Below are positions 22,003 to 33,461 of a stretch of DNA of 64,000 nucleotides, one piece after another. The stretch spans positions 4,991,001 through 5,055,000 of the forward strand of contig JANUWF010001783.1 of assembly GCA_026120185.1 (NCBI GenBank), in the 5' to 3' direction. The translations under genes and the position numbers were made by a program. Numbering within the stretch: position 1 is the first letter of the stretch; each line of letters begins with the position of its first letter. Origin of the DNA: Voacanga thouarsii. Taxonomy: Eukaryota > Streptophyta > Magnoliopsida > Gentianales > Apocynaceae. The notes under the pieces are model-generated. The model was given only the letters and a program-made list of their open reading frames with translations, made no database searches and was not told the DNA's origin.

Positions 22003-22850
22003 TGCTCAACTCTCAATCTTCTCGCAATTTCAACATCATTCAGCACCACCGCCAACTCAATATAAAATACCACAAGATAGGCAATAAAACACTACTCAAT
22101 CCCCTCCAACAGACCTGCAAGAAAGATATCCAAATGCCAATCTAAACACAAAATCAACAGGCTTGATCAAATCCACAATGTTCAATAGTGCTCAATGAAT
22201 CAAAATTCAACTCAGAATCACAATGCTCAATTAGCCATACCATTTATATCACAATGTAAAGCTTATAAGCATAAGGCTAAGTTAAACATGAACAAGTATC
22301 CTTTATCTCAAAAATTACTCACAAAGAATGCGTGCTCAATCACTTCCAAAAAGATGTAAAATATTAATGGCATTAATCATAAAGAGTATTAATGATATTC
22401 TCATGCCAATGAAAGCTTAAAGAAAGCAGTCTTAACAATCAAATCCTTCACCAGAAACTATTCAAGAATTTTCACCCAAAACTACATAGAAAACTACCCA
22501 AAATTCGTAAGAAAAAAACTTAACCGTAGAAAGTGTAGAAAATTCATACCACAATAATCTCCAATGCATAGGCAATGATTCTATGCACAACGATTGAAGA
22601 AATTGTGTCCCCAATGGAAGCATTGAAAATGGATTTTGGAGAAAAGATTGGATTGTTCTTTGTTTTGATCCAAACTTTCAAGAACAAAATGAGGATTTTA
22701 TGTTTGGGAAGTATTTTGGAGGTTTACAAAGTGATCCGGCAGTATTTTGAAAATGAACCCGAAGATGGGTTGAGAGAAAAGTTAAGAGGGATGAGAGCGT
22801 TTTTAAAAAAAATGGCCAAGAAGGCCGTTTTTCATATGGCGGCCGAACGG
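22003..22850 (-). other. Non-coding segment between gag and ORF2
   Basis: No protease, RT, RNase H or integrase motif on either strand. This is where pol would be expected. Confidence 0.6.
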
Positions 22851-22963
22851 GCCTGGCGCAGGGCCTAAGGACTGGGCCCGGCGTTGGTCCTGTTCTATCC
22901 ACACGTTACTATCGGGCAGTGCTAGCTCGGCACCCGAACTAAAGGTTGGGTCCGATGCCAGGT
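22851..22963. repeat. Two palindrome-like pairs with 25-bp spacing, internal to the element
   Basis: GGCGCC-like cores lie at 22855 and 22880 and at 22929 and 22954, so each pair is 25 bp apart and the pairs are 74 bp apart. The context is GCCTGGCGCAGGGC, GCCCGGCGTTGGTC, GCTCGGCACCCGA and GTCCGATGCCAGGT. This is the same architecture as in the LTRs but located between gag and ORF2, about 0.9 kb upstream of ORF2. Confidence 0.75.
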
Positions 22964-23120
22964 CAGCTTTGTCCAAAAAACTTTTTTTATTGGAATTTAA
23001 TTGAAAAATGAATATGAAATCATAAGAAAAATACAATCTCACAATTAAAAAGAAACAGCCAAATAAAGGAAAACAAACGAGAATTAAAAAGATTGTCCAA
23101 AAAACTCAAGCAGTTTAAAA

Positions 23121-24508
23121 TCAGCGTTTCCCACAGTCTTGATCATGTAGGTTAGTCTCCATATTGCTTGGAAGTGATCCCGTTTGACCATCACCAAGGA
23201 GTTTGTCTAGCTGTCCAATTTGACTTTCAAGGTTGCGCTTTGACACCTCCAAGTTTCTCGTGGTTGCATTGACTTCTTGGAACTGTGTTCCGTTCTACTT
23301 ACCAGTTGGTTAACCAGCTCCTCCAAGGATAGTTTAGTCGATGGGGGCATTATATGAAAGTAGTGGTTGAGTCCTTTGCATCCCAAAATTCAAAAAAGCT
23401 TACCGAGGTTGATTTTGACTATTCCATAAAAAGATAGACTGATTCCTCTAACCTGGGTTGTAAGTATTGCTATAAGGGTTATTACTTTGCCGACCATTAC
23501 CTACAAATGCCACTTGTTCCAATGCTTCTTGTGAAGACCCCATATTTTAGTACTCATGGTTTGGATGCTCTTCCTTACAAAAATCACAACTCACATTCAT
23601 TACCTACCCTTGGGAAGGGGGCATCACCAATCAGTCCATTTTCTGTGTAAGTGCTTCCACCTTTGCCTTTATTGCAGCCGTTGCATCCACCTTGTGTATT
23701 CTATGTACACGAGCCCTAGATCGTGAACTACCCTAGGCATAGTTATTCGTCATCAAATTTTCAATCAAATCAAATACCTCTTCAGGGGTTTTGGAATTGA
23801 TGGAGCCTCCTGCAGATGCATCAACTAATTGCCTTATAGCAAAGCTCAACCCACTATGAAAGATCTGCATTTGCATTCCCAACTCAAATTCATGGTGAAA
23901 CATTTTCTCAGCATTTCCTTAAACCTCTCCCAACACTCATAAAGGTGTTCGGACTCTAATTGTTGGAAAGCAAAAAAGTCAGTCCTAAGTTTGGAAGTTC
24001 TAGCTAGTGGGAAATATTTGATCAAGAATTTTTCAACTAACACGTTTCAAGTAGTAATTGATCCGGTGGGCAAAGATTTTAACCATGATTTTGCTCAATC
24101 TCTCAAGGAAAAGGGAAAAAGTCTTAGTTTGATGGCATCCTCAGAAATACTATTCATTTTAAATGTGTTACAAATTTCTAGAAAGCTCACAAGGTGGGCA
24201 TTGGGATCTTCCTCAGGTAACCCATCAAATTGGACCTTATTCTGAATCATTTGGCTTATGTTGGGTTTTATCTCAAAATTGTTGGCCTCTATCCTAGGCC
24301 TTGTGATACTAGAGCCCGTACCTGAGATTGTGGGTTTGATAAAGTCATTCATAATCTGCCTGTTAACTCCACCGTTACCACCATTATTAGGCTAATTTAC
24401 CTTCATTTCTTTCCTTACCCTTTCGCTTATAACCTTTCAGACTCTGGTGAGAGTTCTCTCAATTTCCAGATCAAGATCAACTATGTCGGCTTTGGATCGT
24501 CGGGTCAT
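23121..24508 (-). pseudogene. Athila-like gag, broken, ends without pol
   Basis: It starts with ATG at 24508 (MTRRSKADIVDLDLEIERTL). The capsid region reads NNFEIKPNISQMIQNKVQFD, LPEEDPNAHLVSFLEICNTF, ISEDAIKLRLFPFSLRD, KFLIKYFPLARTSKLRTDF and LYECWERFKEMLRKC, as in Athila Retrotrans_gag proteins. A zinc-knuckle remnant CDFCKEEHPNHEY is near 23570-23600. The C-terminal SQIGQLDKLLGDGQTGSLPS segment ends in a stop at 23121. Several stops and frameshifts occur. Athila gag normally continues into protease, and here the reading ends shortly after the SQIGQL motif. Gag forms the cytoplasmic particle. Confidence 0.85.
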
Positions 24509-24762
24509 AAACTTAGAGTAAGGTCTACATACGACAAAAATTTGTGAGATTATAGAATTTACAAGTTAGACAGTTAGGATATGTTTACAAATTAAGTTAC
24601 AAGGAATTACAACGTATGGAGACATTAAATTACAAGTATACAAGAAAACAAAATATGGCACCAAGGCATACAACATATATACATATTCACATATTTACAT
24701 ATAGACATATAAACTTATAAACATGGTTAAATCAACAAAATCCAAACTTTCATTATATTGTT

Positions 24763-24779
24763 CCCCAGCAACAGCACCA
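24763..24779 (-). other. Primer-binding site for tRNA-Asp
   Basis: The plus strand reads CCCCAGCAACAGCACCA, 14 of 17 identical to the tRNA-Asp 3' end. All three differences are G to A on this strand. It is 6 bp from the LTR. Confidence 0.9.
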
Positions 24780-25773
24780 AAAATTTGATGCGTAAATTTC
24801 GAGTGTATAAAAATCATCAATTTTAAATTAATCTCTTAGTCAAGTTTTAATTAAAACATTAATCCTAAAATACACATACGAGTAAGTATACTCATCGCAA
24901 GCATAGCATAGGAAATTAACGAGTATCGATCCTCAAAAGAACAAATACACATGCATTACTTTTCATTCATTGTTTAAACGACCCAAATAAAGTGAAAAAA
25001 AATTTAAAAAATAAAGAAATATATACAATTCAATTATGTAAAAATATGTAATTAGACAAATATTCATGAAAATATATATGAATCACTTAGCAATTATCAC
25101 AATCAATTATTATCTTAGCATCATAAAGGATTCAATATAGACCCACTTCGTTTGCAATCCATGAAATTACTATCTTCTAATTAAATTAGTGAACATATTA
25201 TGTCTCGACTAACTTATCCAAAAGATATATTAAAATTAATCCTTATATAAACCCATATATTCTAGGTGATTTAAAACATGAAATTAGTCAATGAATCCAT
25301 ATTTTAGAAATCATCAACCAACGTTTGACTACCTCAGTCCTAGACAATTAACCCCCTTTTCAAGAAAGCTAAGGGATACCAAATATGAAACTAATTAATT
25401 GAAGTCATTACCAACCTCTTTTTCAAGCAAGTTAATAACAAAAATTAATCAACTAACTCCATAAGAAAAACAAGCAATCAAATCCCAAGATGAATAATGA
25501 ATTGATCAAAATACTAAATTAACTCAAGAAATCATGAATCACAAAAACAATGTCAAATTACAATGGAAATATTGAATACGTGATTGTTGAAGGAAAAGAA
25601 AACAAAGGTAAAAAAAAGCACTCATAGATAAACCTCTTTCTTCCTCCTTGAAGACTCTCTTGAACAACTCTTCTTAATTGGGTAAATCTCTCCTTCAATG
25701 AGTGATTTAGAATTTTTGCTCTTGGATTCACCTCCACATATATGTATCTCCTTTCTCTTGTGTTTTCTTGTGC

Positions 25774-25780
25774 CTTTATA
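25774..25780 (-). promoter_or_regulatory. TATA box of the 5' LTR
   Basis: The minus strand reads GGCCTATAAAGGC, matching the TATA context of the related plus-strand LTRs. It lies about 125 bp from the nearest palindrome core. Confidence 0.7.
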
Positions 25781-25898
25781 GGCCGCTTAAATGCTGAATT
25801 CATGACTTAGAAAGTCTTGGCCGAGTAGGATTCGAAAAATACCAAAATCATTGGAGAATTTCTAAATTCTTGCACAGAATATTCACCTTCCAGAGCCT

Positions 25899-26124
25899 AC
25901 CTGGCGCTAGGTACCTTCAACACACCTGGCGCCAGGTACAAACTGTTCTTCCTCTAGAGTTTTGCTCTGTTTTTGGTCTGCAGACAGAATGGACCCGGCG
26001 CTAGGTGTACTTGTCAAACCTGGCACTAGGTCTGTACTGATTTTGTCCTGAAAACTGCTTGAATTTCTCTGCTAGACCAGAATGGATCCGTCGCCTAGTA
26101 CATTAGTTTGGCCTGACACCAGGT
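25899..26124. repeat. Three palindrome pairs, 25-bp spacing, in U3
   Basis: 14-mer sites start at 25899 and 25924, 25993 and 26018, 26086 and 26111. The site at 25924 is the perfect palindrome ACCTGGCGCCAGGT. Offsets within pairs are 25 bp, and between pairs 94 and 93 bp. Confidence 0.92.
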
Positions 26125-26302
26125 ACATTCTTAAATTATTTACTTTTTGCTCAATTTTAACTTAAATCTGCACAAATTTAACAAAAACACTTTTTACATG
26201 CAAAATGTCAAATAGGAAGGAATATGCTTAGTTATTATAACAAATGTATCTCAAAACAACCTTAAATAACTAGAAAAATAATTGTGATTTTAGCCCCTAT
26301 CC

Positions 26303-26307
26303 TGCTA
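26303..26307 (+). repeat. Target site duplication TGCTA (right)
   Basis: Second copy of the 5-bp direct repeat at 17812-17816. Confidence 0.85.
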
Positions 26308-26589
26308 CTTCTAATTTCCAAACCATTTCTTTGATTCCTCTGGCTAGTTGGAATATCTTATCTCTTCCCATTTCCTTTCTTTATCTACCCTTCTCCTTCC
26401 TTAAATATGGAAACAAATTAGACATGATCAATAAATGAAAATAAGATATTTTTGCTCCTTTACCATTGAGGGTCCTATGGAGTGTTTAAGAAGGAGAAAA
26501 TAGTAAATAAATTGTTTGCAAGTGATGAACAATCCTGTTCCTTCGCAATTGTTATTATGTTGTTTATTTTATTTTTTCCTTTGTACAGT

Positions 26590-27330
26590 GCCTATGACTT
26601 TAAAACTCGTTTTCGTGTGTATCTTCATTGCAACGAGATCCTCAGACAAATATGAGACCTGGTCCAATTGAAACATTTTCCATTGCAGACAACGACAAGA
26701 ATGGTTATTGGAGTTCACCTGTTGCAGAAGAACTATAAATGAGTGAAAATATTTTTTAAAAAATTACTCTTAATTGGTTTATTGTGAAATTAAAAAGAAA
26801 AAAAAAATGCCAGTTACATGAATTTCTAATTGCAACAAGAAAAAATGGAGTTAACATTATGTAATTTTCTTTCTAGAAACAAACGATGCAAAATAATAAT
26901 GCATATGTGAATAAATATGGCGAGCCAAGAAACAAGGAAGAAATATGTGAAGATATCCTTGAAATGAGGGTGTTCTCGCATTGTTAGTTGTGGGCGTGGA
27001 CCAAAATCAACTTCTCAGTGTAGGATATCTATATCTGGGATTGAATCATCATCTACTAAGCTACATCAGACCATTCAATCCCAGAAAGAAAAAATTGAAG
27101 CGCAAAGAGCTGAAATTTAAGCTCAAAAGAAAAAACTAGATACTCAGGACTCAAAACTCCCAGTTGGAGGCTTAAAGAACAAAGATTGATAAACAATAAG
27201 AATTGGACTCCAAACAGTCTCAACTTGAATCACACCAAGCAAATATCGATTGGCCTACGAAGCATATTACGCAAAAGATGGCCTAAGCCTCCTGCCAGTT
27301 CGCATTTTCAAATGTTATGAATTTGTTACC
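26590..27330 (+). pseudogene. Ptta/En-Spm-type transposon protein, copy B, C-terminal exons
   Basis: After the nested element, frames read NKYGEPRNKEEICEDILEMR, then with a frameshift GRGPKSTSQC, and then a coiled coil IQSQKEKIEAQRAEI followed by more Gln/Lys-rich heptads. The order (basic region, E-I-x-x-D-I-L-x-x-R, GRGPK, coiled coil) matches the carboxy end of plant Ptta/En-Spm proteins and completes the gene begun at 16942. Multiple stops occur. Confidence 0.6.
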
Positions 27331-28467
27331 CTACTCTAACATATGAATGGTAGAATGGTAATATGGATTTAATTTGTATATTGCTTAAGTTAGATTAGAT
27401 GCCTACTAATTATTTACCATATATGAGTATTGTTGTTATATCTTATAATGTGAAATGGCTATGCAGAATTTGAAGGTTTGGTGCATTAGATGGGTATTTT
27501 TTTTGGGGGAGGAATGTATAGTGAGCAAGTTGATGCGTTAACTTAAGCTCCCTTCCAGCAAGTTCTTTACGAATGATTTTTTGCTTAAGTTGTTAGCTTA
27601 AAATCAAATATCTGACTTTCTTTGCTCTTTACTATAGGATTTCTTTTTACCTATTTGTTGTGATAGTTCGATGATTGTTGTCAAGGGAGCAGATGGTGGA
27701 AATACTTGGTTATTTTTGGTTGTTTTGTTGATGTACATGTTTTGAAACTGTGTCAATATTTTGGTATATGGTAGGTCCATTAGGGGAATGTATATATTTA
27801 ACTTTGAAATATAGTGTAAAAAACGGCAATTAAAGCCTGTATCTTGGATGGTTTGATGTAATTGAAGCTAACACTTCAGAATAACTAGCTAACTCATTGG
27901 CATTGTTGGGGGAGTTCTGATTTTTGGAATTGTTGGTCTCCTATATTCTTTTTGTAATGCAAGCTAAACAAAAGCTCAGAAAATTCAAGTGGCTTTTCAT
28001 TTATATTGCTTCTGAATGAATTTCAACTGAGAAGTCATCAGTTATTTTCTTCCCTTTATACGGGTTTTTATTTTATATTTATAAAATAGAATTTATAAAT
28101 AAAAAAAAAAAGGAAAGAATGAAAAATGCAGAACAAGCCTTTATCATTCTGTTTGTTTTTTTACTTTTCGAAAAATTCAATTATACGAAGAAAATTTTAA
28201 AATTTATAAACACTAAAAAAAAAAAAATTAACTACTCTTCATATATTAATATTTTTTGCATTGAAAATGATAAGTAAAAAAATTATTAATTAGATAAACA
28301 TGCATAATAGAAAATATTCATAACACATCCACACTTTGATTTTAAATATTATTTTATTAAGAGCATTTTTAATTTTAATATATAAACTAATAGAATAAAC
28401 AAGTCTAATTAGAATTTAAACTAATCGAATTTAACTTTGCAAACTAAACGAATCAAGTTATGAATGA
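27331..28467. other. No supportable gene
   Basis: AT-rich sequence probably belonging to the 3' part of the old CACTA locus. No terminal inverted repeat was found. Confidence 0.35.
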
Positions 28468-28471
28468 CTTA

Positions 28472-28833
28472 GGCTACTTTGGGAGTTCAAAAATGGAGAA
28501 AAAATAAGATATTTGAACAGAATTTATCAATTCTCTTATTTGCCAAATTTCTAAGGAAGGAAAGGGAGAGAAGTTGCGTGATGGAGGATCACTCCAATTT
28601 CTATAATCCTTTCTTCTCAACATTGGAGAAAAGGGAAAGGATCCTTGCAACAGTTTTTAAAAAAAAAGGAAAAATGACTCGAGGCTTTTATTTTGTTCTA
28701 AAGTAATTGATATCAAGCAAAAATTATGTAATAAGGTTATTTTAACAAAATTAATTCCCCTTCCATTCTTTTCTTTTCTTAGCGTATTATAAAAAGGTCT
28801 TTTTTTTTTTTAATGTAAACTCCCAAATTAACC
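28472..28833. mobile_element. Candidate MITE
   Basis: The 362-bp segment has imperfect terminal inverted repeats: GGCTACTTTGGGAGTT at 28472-28487 and, read on the minus strand, GGTTAATTTGGGAGTT at 28833-28818, 14 of 16 matching. It is flanked by CTTA on both sides (28468-28471 and 28834-28837). There is no coding sequence. Superfamily not assigned. Confidence 0.55.
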
Positions 28834-28837
28834 CTTA

Positions 28838-30498
28838 TACTTTTTAAAAAATTTAAGTTAATGATTTTCAATATTAATAAAAGCATTGTTTCAACATTCA
28901 ACAAATAAGACTACTCGATCTAGTTGCATTACTATTTCATAAACATTTTAGGAAAATGACGAGAACACCCACATAAGCATTAGTTTAATTGTTTGACTTG
29001 ACTTAATAATAAAATAAAATATTCAATTAAATAGAAACAATAGAATTTATATTTTTAATTTTGATGATACAATACTCACAAATATGTTTATAGTATATAA
29101 TTTTTGCGTAATAAACGGGTCTTATTGAAAGTCGCTAATATTAATAAATTCATATTTTTTAAAAAATTAATAATACTATTTCAAAATGCAATATGACTTC
29201 TAGAATTATACTAGTACTAAAGACGACGATGTAACTTTAACAATAATATCTCACACATAAGAAAGTTAAAATCACCATAAAAACAATATAAAGTTATTTT
29301 AAGTTCAATATCCACTCATTTGACTCCAATTCTTAAATAAAGAATGTGATTATTATGACTCATAAGCTCGTGCTAGTTTGAATAGTAGAACTGATATTCT
29401 TATTTGAATTCGAATTGAATATTAAATAAACATGCTTATAAAGAACAAGTTGTAAATGAATTGAGCTGTTTGCGAAGAATACTTATTCGTTTACTATTTC
29501 AGTCCAACTTGAATATAAATTTACACTGGTTTAATAATTGCACAAATAAGAGAATGTTCGGGAACACTTTCGAACATTTGCAAATAATAACTTATTAATA
29601 TAATATATTTTTAATGCATAATATATGTTGAATAAGTATATATAATATAGTATTTTATATCAAAAATTTTAAATGTATTTTACAATTTAATTTTTAATAT
29701 ATTTTTTAAAAACAGTAATCAAACTATATTTTGAACTGTTTGAACATTTTTGTTAAATTAAAGGAGTTGAATATGAACAAAATTTAGACTTTATGAAATA
29801 ATAAACAAAAGAACTCAGAACTTGAATTAGACTGAGATTTCCTACAAATTGATTAAAATTTTTACAAAATCTGAATTAAACTAAACTGAATTTTAAGTGG
29901 ACGAATCTAAAACTCCATTTGGTTAAAAAAAAAAAAATTCCCACTTTTCGGTTCTGAAAAAGTTTTATTTAAAATATTGAACTATTTTTTCAAGAATTTA
30001 GAAACTCAATCGAATTGAACCGACGATTGAAATTCCAGTTCTCCAATTTATTTTTTTAAAACTACATAATAAATACTTATAAATCTAATTTTATTTCTTT
30101 AGTAACTCAAAATCGGGGCGATATTCAAGTTCAAACTCACAAATTGGTCTATTAATTGGTTCAAGTACAATAATAGTCATAACCAAAAAATATAAACACA
30201 AATTTAAAATAAAAATGTGTAAAGAATCCCTCTCAATTTGTCCCAAAATTTGCTGCCCCTCCCGCCAATTTATTTTCGCTGCTGCCAACAAATTTGGTTT
30301 AATATTTAAAGTAAGCCTCCTATGCTTTTGATTCTCATTCCTCACCCCACTTACGCACAATTTTCTTGGTCCCAAGTTCCCTCTCTAAGCAAATGTGCAG
30401 CCAAGATTTCAGAAAATTGTGAAATTCTTATTCTGTCTCTTTCTTAACCGAACCCCGAGTGTTTTAAGGTTAATCACTGGAGTACAAAGAATGATGTT
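28838..30498. other. AT-rich intergenic sequence, no supportable gene
   Basis: Very AT-rich, with A and T runs and no domain-bearing frame. The less AT-rich part 30090-30490 shows only an unremarkable short frame on the minus strand. Confidence 0.4.
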
Positions 30499-32003
30499 TG
30501 ATAAACCTTAGAGGAGGTGAATAAAGTTTATGACAAACAAATGCGAACTTTAAAGATCTTCTAAAAATCTTAAGGCAAGGACCAACAAAGTGAGTGAGCC
30601 AAAAACATATCGTCCATGCAACTTTGAATGTACTGCTAAAGAACTTTCAAAACTCTACTAAATGATGGAAAGAAGATCCATATTTAAGACGGGTAAGTTA
30701 AGCAATAATAATAGTTTCACTCAACTACATAAAGTCTTTGATTAAATCAATAAATGAAGGAGGCGTATAATGCTTGTGTTCACAATGACAAATTTGCTTC
30801 GCAGTTTTAGGATTCCAGACATGAATCTTTTGAATCAGCACTAAGTGATAAGAAGATGGTTTGTATTAAAGATGAGTAGTTGAGATATCAATAACAGACT
30901 TACCATAAAATAATAAATTCTTTAAAGTTGATCAATAATTGCAGAGATAAAGATAGAATTTTTTTGGTCTGATAACCAGAGAAAATGCAACAACAAAGTG
31001 CAGATAAAATGCAGAAGAAAAGACCCAAGGATGTATAGCAGTTCGATCCTCAAATGATCTACATCCACTACCTTAAGCGCAAATTTAAGAATTTTAACAC
31101 AATCACAAAAACTTTTTTCCCAAATCAATTGTGGTAGGCAACACCAATCTTACACAAAAAGATCACCACACTTGGTTTTACACCCAACCTCTTCAAACTC
31201 AACAATCAAGGCTCACCCCAACTGAGTTTTACTTCTTTAACCTTGACACACAATATATCATAGAGAAAATGCAGAAATAGATCACAGATTGAGCAGATAT
31301 AAATAGTCTAAGCACATGTACCTTTTTACCGTTGGAGCAATTTTAATTTCACTTTAAACCACAATGAAAAAGGAGATTTTTGTATTTTGAAGTGTAAGAT
31401 TGTTTCTGAGAAAGATATCACAAAAATCTAATTCAAAATCGAGTTCTGAAAACTTTTATAGGAGCCAAAGTTGAAGTCCCAATGGCTAGTAACGGCTAGT
31501 TATTTTCTATCAGGATTTTCAGGGTTTTGGATTCTCAAAGTGGAAGGATGTTCGTCCAAAAGGTGAGTCCAAAACGGTAGTTTTTTAGCAGAAACATTTT
31601 AAAAATGTTACAGAGTATTGGATGGAGTTTTAGATTTAGAGATCCATCCAAACTACTCAATCGAAACATCTGAAGACTTACTCTTTGAAATCTTTTAATT
31701 TGTGTGTTTTAAGGTAAAAGTAAATTGAACATAAGGTAAAGAGATATAAGAATTTATAAGAAATACCTTAACAACGATTCCTAATCTATAGTCATTTTAT
31801 AAAGACTTTACGATTTGCAAGCTCTTAAGTTGAAGTTATACTTGACTTGGATTTCATTGCTCAAGAGTTGCTTAGCTATCTCATTTGCACATCTTTGGAA
31901 GAACTGAGGTCAAACATATCCTATCATATATAAATCACATAAGTTAGTACACATTAATATTTGTCATAAGTTAAAACACAAGAGAATGTCCTTAGGGCTA
32001 ATA
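30499..32003 (-). mobile_element. 3' LTR of a SIRE-like Ty1/copia element
   Basis: The left end TGATAAACCTTAGAGG pairs with the LTR at 50616, whose inner end lies against a tRNA-iMet primer-binding site. On the minus strand the right end reads TATTAGCCCTAAGGACATTC, directly preceded by the polypurine tract GGGGAGAT and the segment TTTGTCATCATTTAAAAA, a typical 3' end of plant copia elements. Length is 1505 bp. The TG start has decayed to TA. Confidence 0.8.
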
Positions 32004-32380
32004 ATCTCCCCATTTTTAAATGATGACAAATTTGATAGGATTGTAACATGAAAAATAATTATATGTACAGTACGGACATGTTACACTGAGAGAAATAAGA
32101 ATATTTTTAACTAAAATGCATTCTTTTATTATAGGACTCAAAGAGTGCTTATGAGATTAAGATAAAAAAATTTAAGCATGTACTTACAAACATGGCTCAA
32201 CTAACCTCCTTATCCTTATTCCTTCCATCAAACGACTATTTCACAGGGTAATAGCCACATAGTAGTCACAAAAAAATATGTATAGATATATACATGAGGA
32301 GGTTCAGAGAATAGATCATAAAAAGCAATACTCCCCCTATGTATATGCATATATGAACAGTAGTTAGAAAGATGCAAACT
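32004..32380 (-). other. 3' internal remnant of the copia element
   Basis: Starts with the polypurine tract (plus strand ATCTCCCC). A second CTCCCCCT block is at 32331. It stops where the Athila-like complex begins. Pol is missing. Confidence 0.6.
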
Positions 32381-33012
32381 ATTGCACTTGGGAAGTATTG
32401 CTTAAGTTTTCTACCCCTTTTTTTGATTTGGTCCCTTTGGAGATGCTTTCTTATGTTTAATTTTTAGCCAATGGGGACATTGGCCAGTTTAAGTGTGGTA
32501 GAGTGGTTTGGTAATATTCTTTCTCCAAATTTTTATCAATTATTTTTATCCTGGTGTTTTCTTGGTATAAAATAATTTTGTTGAAAATTCTAGTTCAATT
32601 TTTTTTTTTTTAAAGTCTTCAAAATTTTAGTGGGCTTCATTGTTAAGTAAGGTCGTAATTCTTTTTCTTAATTGGATATGAGTTTTGTCATTCATTAGGT
32701 GGATTTTGAGAAAATTGGTTTTATTGGATAAGATATTTGTCAAGACTTGAGAAAATTGATTAATCTTGTTTATGCATTAGTGTTTGAATATTATTTGACT
32801 AATCGAGTTGAAATATAGAAGATACGATGAATATGAGATGAGTTTATTGGCTAACTTTTGTATTATGAGTTTAAATTTTGCTAGCTTTGAGTTATAATGA
32901 AAAAAAAAATGTGAGTTGTAAAAAGATCTTTGAAAAGAAAGATTGAGGAGAATGTTGAAAATTGTGATTTAAGTTGAGAAAAAAACACTGAGTGGAAACA
33001 ACACAATTTTAG
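32381..33012 (+). other. Athila-like 3' internal region, first part
   Basis: Closely similar to 41632-42260. No coding. It ends at the insertion site of the long LTR, which is flanked by ATTTTAG. Confidence 0.7.
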
Positions 33013-33263
33013 TGAAACCCCAGTCAAAACCAACCTTAGAGTAAGAGGGTTGGGATGCATATCATATTTTATTGCATGATTAAATATATATTTTATATGA
33101 TTTTATGTGCTTTAGATTTGTGATTTGTAGCCTAGGAGGCTTAATCGTGGTTATTGAGTAAGAGCGGCAAAATAGTAATTTTTGCTTGAGGTGAAAATGG
33201 GGAGATAACTTGAGGATTAAATAGAAAAATATTTTGGAGAGAAAATAAGAGCACGAGTTGTTA

Positions 33264-33318
33264 TGGTTTAGTGGTTAGAGCTTTGGAATAAGTTCTTGAG
33301 GTCTTGAGTTCAAATTCC
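33264..33318 (+). promoter_or_regulatory. tRNA-like A and B boxes inside the giant LTR
   Basis: TGGTTTAGTGG (33264-33274) fits the Pol III A box. AGTTCAAATTCC (33307-33318) resembles a B box. The starts are 43 bp apart, as in tRNA genes. The same pair is found in the minus-strand copy at 56627-56572. Confidence 0.55.
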
Positions 33319-33454
33319 ATCATTCGAGTTTTTACATGATTGAATTTTATTTTTGTTAGGGAGGCTATTTTCGGCCTTGTATGCTTTAGGGGAGAGTAGA
33401 GGTGTTGTCCTAGGGGAGACATGATAGGAGTATCCTAATCCTACTCTTGTGGCC

Positions 33455-33461
33455 TATAAAA
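33455..33461 (+). promoter_or_regulatory. TATA box of the giant LTR
   Basis: GGCCTATAAAAG, about 440 bp from the LTR start. Confidence 0.65.

Larger units (their letters stand above)
17817..26302 (-). mobile_element. Complete Athila-like Ty3 element without pol
   Basis: Two LTRs (17817-19332 and 24786-26302), a tRNA-Asp primer-binding site, a purine-rich tract, gag and an ORF2 with a plant transposon domain. It is flanked by a perfect 5-bp duplication (TGCTA). Between the end of gag (23121) and ORF2 (about 21990) there is only 1.1 kb without protease, RT or integrase motifs, so it must have moved with enzymes from another element. The LTRs are visibly diverged, by roughly a tenth over the first 200 bases by eye, so the insertion is old. 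It interrupts the copy B transposon gene. Confidence 0.9.
24786..26302 (-). mobile_element. 5' LTR of the pol-less Athila-like element
   Basis: 1517 bp, plus orientation TGATGCGTAAATTTC to TAGCCCCTATCC, with the terminal A changed to C. The TATA box is intact at 25774-25780 (minus TATAAAG). The U3 array is at 25899-26124. Confidence 0.9.

Noticed and set aside
30091..30375. 94-codon minus-strand frame
   Set aside because: No recognisable domain, no codon bias visible, flanking AT-rich DNA. Most likely chance.
33264..33318. A genuine tRNA gene
   Set aside because: A and B boxes are present, but no cloverleaf with a paired acceptor stem or anticodon stem could be drawn, and the sequence lies within a repeated LTR.
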